DNA of 25,230 nucleotides from Hafnia paralvei ATCC 29927 (GTDB taxonomy: Bacteria; Pseudomonadota; Gammaproteobacteria; Enterobacterales; Enterobacteriaceae). How positions within the stretch are numbered: position 1 is the stretch's first letter; each line of letters starts with the position of its first letter. Under the pieces are notes generated by a model. It was not told the origin of the DNA, ran no database searches, and saw only the letters and a list, made by a program, of their open reading frames with translations. Positions 14,759-22,411 of this stretch are shown here, piece after piece. The position numbers and the translations under genes were made by a program. Location: contig NZ_LXET01000002.1 of the NCBI RefSeq assembly GCF_001655005.1, forward strand, positions 1-25,230, in the 5' to 3' direction.

Positions 14759-16961
14759 CAATCAGCTCCTCTTGCAATGGAGGGGTTAGCTGTAGATAAA
14801 GCGTTGCTAGTGGTGGAACAGTGAGCTCAATGGAGTGCTCGCAGCCATGACTGCCGACTGGCTGGCTATCGATCCCCCCCTGATTCCCACTATTGCTGCC
14901 GTGGTAATAGAAAGAGTCGGTGTTCAGGATTTCGCTATAGTGACCTGCATACTCGACGCCGATGCGGTAATAGCTACGTGGAACTGGCGTAAAGTTGCTC
15001 ACAACCAGAACCTCGTTGCCGACTTCATCGCGGCGTACAAAGGCGAAAACGGAGTTTTCGTGGTCATCGACCACGCGCCAGCTAAAGCCGCGCGAATCAC
15101 AATCCCAGCGATGCAGCGCCGGATAGTCGCGATAGCAATGGTTTAAATCGCGCACCAAACGCTGTACGCCGCTGTGCCAGTTGTCTTCGCCCTCTAGCAA
15201 ATGCCAGTCGAGGCTGGTCTCGAAATTCCATTCGCGCCCCTGTGCAAATTCGCAGCCCATAAACAGCAGCTTTTTGCCTGGATGAGCCCACATAAAGCCG
15301 TAGTAGGCACGCAGATTGGCAAATTTTTGCCATGCATCACCGGGCATTTTGTCGATCATGGAACGCTTGCCGTGCACCACCTCATCGTGCGATAGCGCCA
15401 GCACAAAATTTTCGCTCCATGCGTACAGCAGGCCGAATGTCATTAAATTATGATGGTATTTGCGATGCACTGGATCGAGCTTCATATAATCCAGCGTGTC
15501 GTGCATCCATCCCATATTCCACTTGTAATGAAAACCTAGCCCATTGGCGTCTGGTGGCAAAGTTACGCCTGGAAAATCCGTCGATTCCTCTGCCATCGTG
15601 ACTGCGCCGGGACGCTGCTCACCGATGGTTTTATTGGTATAGCGTAGAAAATCGATGGCTTCCAGATTGTGGTTTCCGCCAAAACAGTTGGGGATCCATT
15701 CGCCCTCTTTGCGGCTGTAATCGCGGTGGATCATTGAGGCGACGGCATCCACACGTAGGCCATCAATGCCGTAACGTTCCATCCAATACAGCGCATTACC
15801 AGCCAAAAAGTTACGTACTTCGTAGCGTGAATAGTTATAAATCAGCGTGTTCCAATCTTGATGATAGCCTTCGCGCGGATCTGAATATTCATATAGGTCA
15901 GTACCATCGAATTCTGCTAATCCCCAGATATCACTAGGGAAATGTCCTGGAACCCAATCAAGCAGTACGTTGATGCCAGCTTCGTGCGCCTTATCCATGA
16001 AGTAACGAAAATCTTCCGGCGTGCCGAAACGGCGCGTTGGAGCATACATCCCTAGTGGTTGGTAGCCCCAAGAGCCATCGAAGGGATGCTCGTTGATCGG
16101 TAGCAGTTCAAGGTGGGTGAATCCCATCTCTTTGACATAAGGCACCAGTTGTTCCGCCATTTCGCGGTAGCTGAGCCAGAAATTGTTGTCACTATGGCGT
16201 CGCCATGAGCCTAAATGCACCTCATAGATAGAGATTGGGGCATTAAGTTGGTTAGCTGCACTACGTTTCTCATCCGTGGGGACTTTGGGTGGCAACTGAG
16301 TGATCAAGGACGCAGTATCCGGTCGCATTTGGGCTTCAAAAGCATAGGGATCGGCTTTTAAAACCGTTTTGCCGTTGGCATCAATAAGTTCGAATTTATA
16401 CAGCTGACCCGCATGGACACCGGGAATAAAAAGTTCCCAAATTCCGCTCTCTTGGCGTATCCGCATTGGGTGACGGCGGCCATCCCAAAAGTTAAATTCG
16501 CCTACAACGGAAACCCTGTGTGCGTTTGGCGCCCAAACGGCAAAGCTTACGCCGCTGATGTCCGCCAGATGGGTGGGATGTGCACCTAAACGCTCATAGG
16601 GGCGTAGGTGTTTACCTTCGGTGAGTAGCCAATTATCTATTTCACCGAGTAACGGCCCAAAGCGGTAGGGATCTTCGATGATCTGCTGGTGATCGTTCCA
16701 TTCGACACGGAGTAGATAATCAAAAGGTGCTTTGCGTCTCGGTAGGAGGCCGCTGAAAAAGCCGCGTTCGTCAATTCGCTCAAGCTCAGCGACTTTGCGC
16801 ATCGTTTTACGATCGAGTACCTGTACAGATGTTGCATCTGGCAATAAAGCCCTCACCACGAGGCCTTTGGATGTGTTGTGCATGCCCAAAATAGAAAAAG
16901 GGTCAGCACACTGGCCTGAGAGCAGTTGATGCATCATTTGACTGCTGGGAAGTACGGACAT
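14742..16961 (-). CDS. glgB: 1,4-alpha-glucan branching enzyme GlgB
   Basis: GlgB cuts alpha-1,4 chains and rejoins them as alpha-1,6 branches during glycogen synthesis. It has 739 residues (728 in E. coli), with a slightly longer C-terminus ending in EELIDAETR. It contains an N-terminal N1 module, a CBM48 domain (VSFAVWAPNAHRVSVVGEFNFWDG) and a GH13 barrel. The catalytic residues are Asp405 (GLRVDAVASMI), Glu458 (TMAEESTDFPGV) and Asp526 (ALSHDEVVHGK), matching E. coli numbering exactly. An AAGGAAG ribosome site precedes the ATG at 16961. It is the first gene of the glg cluster, with a candidate promoter and palindrome upstream at 17002-17030, and it overlaps glgX. Confidence 0.97.
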   Translation of the reverse strand: MSVLPSSQMMHQLLSGQCADPFSILGMHNTSKGLVVRALLPDATSVQVLDRKTMRKVAELERIDERGFFSGLLPRRKAPFDYLLRVEWNDHQQIIEDPYRFGPLLGEIDNWLLTEGKHLRPYERLGAHPTHLADISGVSFAVWAPNAHRVSVVGEFNFWDGRRHPMRIRQESGIWELFIPGVHAGQLYKFELIDANGKTVLKADPYAFEAQMRPDTASLITQLPPKVPTDEKRSAANQLNAPISIYEVHLGSWRRHSDNNFWLSYREMAEQLVPYVKEMGFTHLELLPINEHPFDGSWGYQPLGMYAPTRRFGTPEDFRYFMDKAHEAGINVLLDWVPGHFPSDIWGLAEFDGTDLYEYSDPREGYHQDWNTLIYNYSRYEVRNFLAGNALYWMERYGIDGLRVDAVASMIHRDYSRKEGEWIPNCFGGNHNLEAIDFLRYTNKTIGEQRPGAVTMAEESTDFPGVTLPPDANGLGFHYKWNMGWMHDTLDYMKLDPVHRKYHHNLMTFGLLYAWSENFVLALSHDEVVHGKRSMIDKMPGDAWQKFANLRAYYGFMWAHPGKKLLFMGCEFAQGREWNFETSLDWHLLEGEDNWHSGVQRLVRDLNHCYRDYPALHRWDCDSRGFSWRVVDDHENSVFAFVRRDEVGNEVLVVSNFTPVPRSYYRIGVEYAGHYSEILNTDSFYYHGSNSGNQGGIDSQPVGSHGCEHSIELTVPPLATLYLQLTPPLQEELIDAETR

Positions 16962-17001
16962 GGCATTCTTCCTTTAATTCACAGCATGAGTCTATTTTTC
17001 A

Positions 17002-17030
17002 ATTATTCGTTTTCGAATAGTTGCTAATAA
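17002..17030 (-). promoter_or_regulatory. Candidate glgB promoter overlapped by a TTCG-N4-CGAA palindrome
   Basis: In the 331-bp glgB-malQ gap, on the minus strand, -35 TTATTA (17025-17030) and -10 AATAAT (17002-17007) are separated by 17 bp. The palindrome TATTCG-TTTT-CGAATA (17004-17019) covers the -10 and half the spacer. Its core TTCG-N4-CGAA equals the core of the GlpR operator before glpD, although the outer bases differ (TATTCG against TGTTCG). A DeoR-family repressor could act here, but GlpR itself is unproven. Elsewhere the gap is AT-rich, with no gene seen. Confidence 0.45.
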
Positions 17031-17245
17031 CATCATGCTCGCCATTTAGAATGTTTTTTGTGGAGCGTTGCTCAATAATTTCTCAACAAAAAAACAAAGG
17101 CACAAATCGCTACAGCGCGAACGTTTGCAGGCTTTCTTATTCTTTGGTTAGTTTTAAAATTAACCATTTTTAAGCATAGTCAGCTTTTATAGATGTATGT
17201 GCTAAACAGCAGTTATTTTTCTGGGGAAAGAAATAAGCGTGGTGT

Positions 17246-17274
17246 GAGACCGTAGAAAATATGCCTACGGTCTC
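17246..17274 (-). terminator. Hairpin terminator after malQ
   Basis: GAGACCGTAG (17246-17255) and CTACGGTCTC (17265-17274) form a perfect 10-bp stem with a 9-nt loop, 18 bp after the malQ stop on the minus strand. A strong U-tract is missing, so termination may be partial and some readthrough into glgB is possible. Confidence 0.65.
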
Positions 17275-17292
17275 TTAACGTGAAGACAATGA

Positions 17293-19452
17293 TTATTCCG
17301 CTGAAACCTTACGGCGGCGTTTATCTAAATCGCGAATCAAAAGGTTAACGTTAGGATCGTTAAACATCTCTTCAAGGGTATGTGTCAGCTTACGACGCCA
17401 GTTTGGATATTGATCGCTGGTGCCGGGAATGTTGACCGGTTTTTCCATATCCAGCCAGTCTTCAGGCTGTAAGCCGAGTAGGGCACTGGCGCTATCGGCG
17501 ACATAGCGTTGCAAACCTCGATTAAGCGTCGGGCTCATTGCTAAGTGATTGGCGCGGTGACCTACTTTTTTCGGTACACATCCGTATTGATGTAAACCGT
17601 TTAGCAATCCTTGCTTAGCCACTTCGCGATCGGCATGTAACTGTCTGAGGACGTCTAAATCGGGATAAAGGCCGAGCTCTCTGCCTAGATGTAAATCATC
17701 GGCTTGCCAGTAGCCGCGCAGCGTCGGTAGATCGTGGGTAGTAATAGTCGCCATGGCCTGCACGGTATAGGATTGCGGGGCACGGAAGCTATTGTCCTGA
17801 TCGTGCTCAAAATACAACACTTTGTAGGAGTACACTCCACAATCGCGTAATTTAGCGATAATTTCAACCGGTACGGTACCCAGATCCTCGCCGATAACCA
17901 TACAGTGATTGCGCTGACTTTCTAATGCCAAAATTGCCAGCAAATCATCGACTGGATAGCGTACATAGGCACCTTTATCGGCAGTTTCACCGTAGGGTAT
18001 CCACCATAAACGCAGCATTGACATGACATGGTCGATACGTAGGGCACCGCAGCAGGTCATATTAGCGCGCAACATATCGATGAACGGTTGATAGGCTCGA
18101 GCGGCCATAACGTGAGGGTCCATCGGTGGCAGCCCCCAGTTTTGCCCTAACGGGCCGAGAATATCCGGCGGTGCGCCAACGGAAGCTTTCAAGCAGTAGA
18201 GCCCATTTTCGCCCCATGTTTCGGCGCCGCCTTCGGCTACGCCTACCGCTAAATCGCGATATAAGCCAATCGGCATTTTTTGCTGCTGGCAAACTTCAAA
18301 ACATTCAGAGAGCTGACAATATGCCAGCCACTGTAGCCAGAGGTAAAAATCGACTTTATCCGCATGTTGGTGGCAAAACTCGGCCACGCCGCTGCTGTCT
18401 GCGTTGCGTAAATTATCAGGCCAAACTGGCCACCCCCACATAGTCGGGTCCTGAGCGCTGAGATGCGCATGCAGGGCATCGAAGGCGGCCTGTTGGTACA
18501 GGCTTTCTCCACCCTGTTGCACAAAGTGCTGGAAAGCTTTCAGACGCTTGCTACTGCTTTTTTGTTTAGTAAATTCAGGATATGCCCGTTGGAGTGCATT
18601 GAGCTTGAGCGTGATAACGCTGGTGTAATCGACCCATTCGCTAGCTCTGGCTTCGCTGAGGCGCAACTGAGTTTCTGCATTATTCCACCATGCTTGGGCT
18701 TCAGCGCTATGCTTGAACTCTTCAACCTGATTCACGTCGATATAGGCCACGTTGAGCCAACGACGAGAAGATGGACTGTAGGGGCTGGCGCTTTCCGGAT
18801 TAGCAGGATAGAGAGAATGAATAGGGTTTAGGCCGACAAAAGCGCCCCCGCGTTTAGCGACGTTCAGCACCATCTGCTTAAGGTCGCCGAAATCACCGAT
18901 TCCCCAGTTGTTGTCCGAGCGTAAGGTGTAAAGCTGTACGCAGGCTCCCCAGAGTTTACGGCCGGTGAGCAGCGCATCGGGTTCAAAGCAGCGCGTAGGC
19001 GTGACAATAATTTGGCACGTCCACGCTTGTTGTTCATCACGCAACGTTAGCTGATGGTAGCCCAACGGTAAATCACGCGGCAGGGTCAGGTTTTTACGCC
19101 GCTGTACTTTGCCGTTGTGTACGCCCGTTCGCGCCTGCTTATCTGCTGGTTCAGATTCTAAAGTCAGCGTCCACGTGTATTCCCCAACGGTCTGGAGATT
19201 GAGATGGCAAGGGCGCCCCTGAGTAAACACCACCACCGGTGGAACCGGTGAGCCGACCTGCGTCGGCGTGAATGGATGCATCGCTTCCAGCAGACGCTGT
19301 TTGGTTTCAGTGCTAATCGCTTGCTGTTGTCCATGGGCATTGATATAGCTGGCGGCGATACCTGCTTGCGCCGCCAAACTTTCCAGCAGCTTGCGTTCGT
19401 CTTGCTGATGCTGCGTAATTTGTTCCATTGGCGGTGTTGTTTTCTCTTTCAT
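17293..19452 (-). CDS. malQ: 4-alpha-glucanotransferase (amylomaltase) MalQ
   Basis: MalQ disproportionates maltodextrins, releasing glucose and building longer chains that MalP can phosphorolyse; it is a GH77 enzyme of the cytoplasm. It has 719 residues (694 in E. coli). The difference is an N-terminal extension (MKEKTTPPMEQITQHQQDERKLLES), and the ATG is supported by AAGGAG 7-8 nt upstream. Catalytic residues are Asp474 (GALRIDHVMSM), Glu522 (VIGEDLGTVP) and Asp574 (TTHDLPTLRGYW), each offset by 26 from E. coli Asp448/Glu496/Asp548. It lies 11 bp after malP and is clearly co-transcribed with it under MalT control. Its end is 331 bp upstream of glgB on the same strand. Confidence 0.96.
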   Translation of the reverse strand: MKEKTTPPMEQITQHQQDERKLLESLAAQAGIAASYINAHGQQQAISTETKQRLLEAMHPFTPTQVGSPVPPVVVFTQGRPCHLNLQTVGEYTWTLTLESEPADKQARTGVHNGKVQRRKNLTLPRDLPLGYHQLTLRDEQQAWTCQIIVTPTRCFEPDALLTGRKLWGACVQLYTLRSDNNWGIGDFGDLKQMVLNVAKRGGAFVGLNPIHSLYPANPESASPYSPSSRRWLNVAYIDVNQVEEFKHSAEAQAWWNNAETQLRLSEARASEWVDYTSVITLKLNALQRAYPEFTKQKSSSKRLKAFQHFVQQGGESLYQQAAFDALHAHLSAQDPTMWGWPVWPDNLRNADSSGVAEFCHQHADKVDFYLWLQWLAYCQLSECFEVCQQQKMPIGLYRDLAVGVAEGGAETWGENGLYCLKASVGAPPDILGPLGQNWGLPPMDPHVMAARAYQPFIDMLRANMTCCGALRIDHVMSMLRLWWIPYGETADKGAYVRYPVDDLLAILALESQRNHCMVIGEDLGTVPVEIIAKLRDCGVYSYKVLYFEHDQDNSFRAPQSYTVQAMATITTHDLPTLRGYWQADDLHLGRELGLYPDLDVLRQLHADREVAKQGLLNGLHQYGCVPKKVGHRANHLAMSPTLNRGLQRYVADSASALLGLQPEDWLDMEKPVNIPGTSDQYPNWRRKLTHTLEEMFNDPNVNLLIRDLDKRRRKVSAE

Positions 19453-19463
19453 GGAACAGCTCC

Positions 19464-21872
19464 TTAACGCTTGGCCTGCCAGATTCGCTGTTGATAATCG
19501 CGGATAGAACGGTCAGAGCTGAACATACCCACGCGAGCGGTGTTGAGGATGGTTGCTCGAGTCCATTTATCTTGATCGCGATACAGCACGTCCACTTCTT
19601 GCTGGGCACGACAGTAGTCGGCGAAGTCGGCTAATACGAGATACGGATCGCCGCCGTCTAACAGGCTATGCAGCATTGGGTCGAAGGCGTGCTTATCGCC
19701 ATTGCTGTAATGCCCTTTGGCGAGCTCATCCAGAATGAGCTTCAGTTGTTTGTCTTTACGATAAATTGCTTTTGGCTGATAGCCTTTGGCTAAGGTCGCC
19801 TTTACCTGTTCTACGGTTTGTCCGAAGATAAAGATGTTCTCTTCACCCACTTCCTGTGCAATTTCAACGTTAGCGCCATCCAGCGTCCCAACGGTTAACG
19901 CGCCGTTGAGCGCGAGCTTCATATTGCCAGTGCCAGAGGCTTCTTTACCCGCAGTGGAGATCTGTTCTGAGATATCGGCCGCAGGTATCATCAATTCCGC
20001 CACAGAGACACGGTAATCAGGGATGAATGCTACCTGCAAACGACCTTTCATTAACGGATCGTTATTGATCTTTTCGGCAACCTTGTTGATCGCATAGATA
20101 ATATTTTTTGCGAGGTAGTAACCCGGAGCGGCTTTTGCTCCGAACAGGAATACGCGCGGTACACGGTTTGCCTGTGGGTTGTCGCGTAGCTCATGATAGA
20201 GAGCCAGAATATGCAGCAGGTTTAGATGCTGGCGCTTATATTCATGCAGTCGTTTAATCTGCACGTCGAAGATTGCATCAACGTTCAGCTCTAACCCCAT
20301 CACGTTTTTTACATACTTCGCCAGTGCGATTTTATTCTCACGCTTGATGCTCTGATATTTCTGGCGGAAGTTCGCATCGTCGGCATAAGGCTCTAGCGTT
20401 TTCAACGCGTCTAAATTATTGGCCCACTCGGTTTTCAGCGTGCTGTCGATCAGTCCTGCGAGTGCTGGATTACACTGCTTCAGCCAGCGGCGTGGCGTGA
20501 TACCGTTGGTCACGTTGTGGAATTTATTCGGCCACAGTTGGTAGTATTCAGGGAACAGGTCTTTTACGACCAAATCAGAATGCAGTTGGGCAACGCCATT
20601 GACGGCAAAACCGCCGACGACGCACAGGTTTGCCATGCGCACCTGCTTGTTGTGATGAACGGCCAGTTTGCTCCACACGGCCTCATCGCCTGGCCACTGT
20701 TTCTGCACCTGCTTTTTGAAGCGGGCGTTAATTTGTTTGATGATGTCGAAGTGGCGCGGCAACAGGCTACGCACCAAACGTTCGTCCCAACACTCTAGTG
20801 CTTCTGGCATCAGGGTATGGTTGGTGTAGGCGAAGGTGTTGCTGGTGATTGCCCATGCGTCATCCCACGACATTTGATGCTCATCCAACAGCACGCGCAG
20901 TAGTTCTGGGATCGCGATGGTTGGATGGGTATCGTTAAGCTGGATAACCTCATACTTAGGTAAATCGGCCAGTTTACGTCCCGCTAAATGGTGTTTGCGC
21001 AGGATATCGGCTACAGAGCAAGCGCAGTGGAAGTACTGTTGCATGAGTCGTAGGCGTTTACCCGCTTGATGGTTATCGTTTGGATAGAGAACCTTAGTGA
21101 GTTTGGCTGCTTCAATACCATCGCTTTCCGCTTTTAAGAACTGACCATCGTTGAATTTGGTTAAATCAAATGGATGCGCGTGGGTGGCTTGCCACAGACG
21201 CAGTGGTTGGCTTACACCATTGTGATAACCCAGAATGGGCAGATCCCACGCTTCTCCGCGAAGTGTTAATGCTGGCTGCCATAAAACGTTACCCTCCTTT
21301 TGCTTAATCAGCTTACCGCCAAAATTCACGTCTACGTTTAATGCGCTGTTATGACGGAACCACGGGTAGCTTTCGCGCTCCCAGTTGTCTGGCGCTTCCA
21401 TCTGATGACCGTCGCTGAAGGATTGGCGGAACAGACCATACTGATAGCATAGGCCATAGCCAGTAGCTGGCTGTTCTACGGTCGCCATGGAGTCAAGGAA
21501 GCAGGCTGCTAAGCGACCTAATCCGCCGTTGCCCAAGGCGGGGTCGGTTTCTTGTTCCAATAAATCGCTGAGCAAAACATCATGCTTGGCGAGCGCTTTT
21601 TCTACCGCGTCATACCAGCCCAGATTGATCAGATTGTTGGCAGTGAGGCGCCCAATGAGAAACTCCATGGATAGATAGTTCACGTGGCGGAGATCGCTTT
21701 TGGCCAGTGCCTTTGGTTGAGGTAACGCCGATAGCTGCTCAGCAATAGCTGCACTTACCGCCTGCCACCATTGATGCTCCGTCATCTGGCTGGATGCGGT
21801 TAGTCCAAAGTGTTGCCATTGACGGGTAAGTGCCGCCAGGAATACGTCCTTATCAAATGGGATGTGCGACAT
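19464..21872 (-). CDS. malP: Maltodextrin phosphorylase MalP
   Basis: MalP phosphorolyses linear maltodextrins to glucose 1-phosphate, a PLP-dependent reaction. The ATG at 21872 (MSHIPFDKDVF) gives 802 residues (797 in E. coli); a longer in-frame TTG start at 21887 is less likely. Motifs are NYLSMEFLIGRL, DPALGNGGLGRLAACFLDSMATV and the PLP site EASGTGNMKLALNGALTVGTLDGANVEI with Lys652. GTGNMKL, DLTKFNDG and YRNGV-like blocks follow E. coli MalP rather than GlgP. It is the first gene of malPQ, divergent from malT, with a cluster of MalT boxes 66-100 bp upstream. The ribosome site is purine-rich (GAGAGAG) rather than canonical. Confidence 0.97.
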   Translation of the reverse strand: MSHIPFDKDVFLAALTRQWQHFGLTASSQMTEHQWWQAVSAAIAEQLSALPQPKALAKSDLRHVNYLSMEFLIGRLTANNLINLGWYDAVEKALAKHDVLLSDLLEQETDPALGNGGLGRLAACFLDSMATVEQPATGYGLCYQYGLFRQSFSDGHQMEAPDNWERESYPWFRHNSALNVDVNFGGKLIKQKEGNVLWQPALTLRGEAWDLPILGYHNGVSQPLRLWQATHAHPFDLTKFNDGQFLKAESDGIEAAKLTKVLYPNDNHQAGKRLRLMQQYFHCACSVADILRKHHLAGRKLADLPKYEVIQLNDTHPTIAIPELLRVLLDEHQMSWDDAWAITSNTFAYTNHTLMPEALECWDERLVRSLLPRHFDIIKQINARFKKQVQKQWPGDEAVWSKLAVHHNKQVRMANLCVVGGFAVNGVAQLHSDLVVKDLFPEYYQLWPNKFHNVTNGITPRRWLKQCNPALAGLIDSTLKTEWANNLDALKTLEPYADDANFRQKYQSIKRENKIALAKYVKNVMGLELNVDAIFDVQIKRLHEYKRQHLNLLHILALYHELRDNPQANRVPRVFLFGAKAAPGYYLAKNIIYAINKVAEKINNDPLMKGRLQVAFIPDYRVSVAELMIPAADISEQISTAGKEASGTGNMKLALNGALTVGTLDGANVEIAQEVGEENIFIFGQTVEQVKATLAKGYQPKAIYRKDKQLKLILDELAKGHYSNGDKHAFDPMLHSLLDGGDPYLVLADFADYCRAQQEVDVLYRDQDKWTRATILNTARVGMFSSDRSIRDYQQRIWQAKR

Positions 21873-21930
21873 ATCAGTCTCTCTCAAGCATAAAGTTCAG
21901 GAATTGACGATATCCTGCCGACCCACCGGT

Positions 21931-21978
21931 TTTATAACATCCTCCCGAAGAGGGATGAGGCGGGGAGGAGGGGCGGGG
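21931..21978 (-). promoter_or_regulatory. malP promoter with MalT boxes in a G-rich tract
   Basis: Three copies of the MalT core GGAKGA are visible: GGATGA (21953-21958) and GGAGGA (21964-21969) on the plus strand, 11 bp apart, and GGAGGA on the minus strand (21940-21945). A minus-strand TATAAA (21931-21936) is a candidate malP -10; the downstream GATATC region is an alternative. The G-rich strand at 21952-21978 has four runs of three or more G with loops of 7, 4 and 1 nt, so it also fits a G-quadruplex motif. MalT is an ATP- and maltotriose-dependent activator encoded divergently. Confidence 0.8.
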
Positions 21979-22237
21979 CGTAGTCAAAACTGTGATCCAT
22001 ACCTACTCTCTGTCGTACAGCAGATGGAAAAATCTAGTTTCGATAACTTGAATGTAACGCCAAAAACTCAGTTCTTGTATAAGAAACCAACAACTAAATT
22101 GTTAAGAATAGATATGAAATGTGAGGAAGCCGAAAATATTTGCTTTGGAGTCAGTAAAGAGACCTCCGTAACCTAAACCGAGGATCAATGAAACGGTGTT
22201 GATTCAATTTTTAGGCAAAGAGGTAAGAAGTTATGAG

Positions 22238-22259
22238 AAATGTGATCGACTGCAATTTC
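22238..22259 (+). promoter_or_regulatory. Likely CRP site upstream of malT
   Basis: This 22-bp site has a perfect left half TGTGA (22241-22245) and a right half TGCAATTTC resembling that of the CRP site in the E. coli malT promoter (TGCAAATTC). E. coli malT is CRP-dependent with a distant upstream site, and here the site lies about 170 bp before the ATG. A -35 TTGCAT (22284-22289) is nearby, but no -10 fits it well. The remainder of the 539-bp malP-malT gap shows no gene. Confidence 0.6.
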
Positions 22260-22411
22260 CTGCTACCAAGTCATCGTGGTCTGTTGCATTAAATGGCGTG
22301 ATATCCCAAGTTAAACATGACTAATTAATTACGAAGCGCGAAATAAATAAAGCCATATTTTTAGTGAATATTGCTGTGGTTTGCTTTGGGCTTTCTTTGT
22401 GGGGTTTTACC

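Noticed and set aside
7411..21872. glgP and malP as a long direct repeat that could recombine
   Set aside because: They are old paralogues sharing protein motifs, but nucleotide identity at the compared motif is broken every few bases.
21862..22176. Plus-strand frame of 104 residues between malP and malT
   Set aside because: It starts inside malP and runs through the MalT boxes in the control region; composition is not protein-like.
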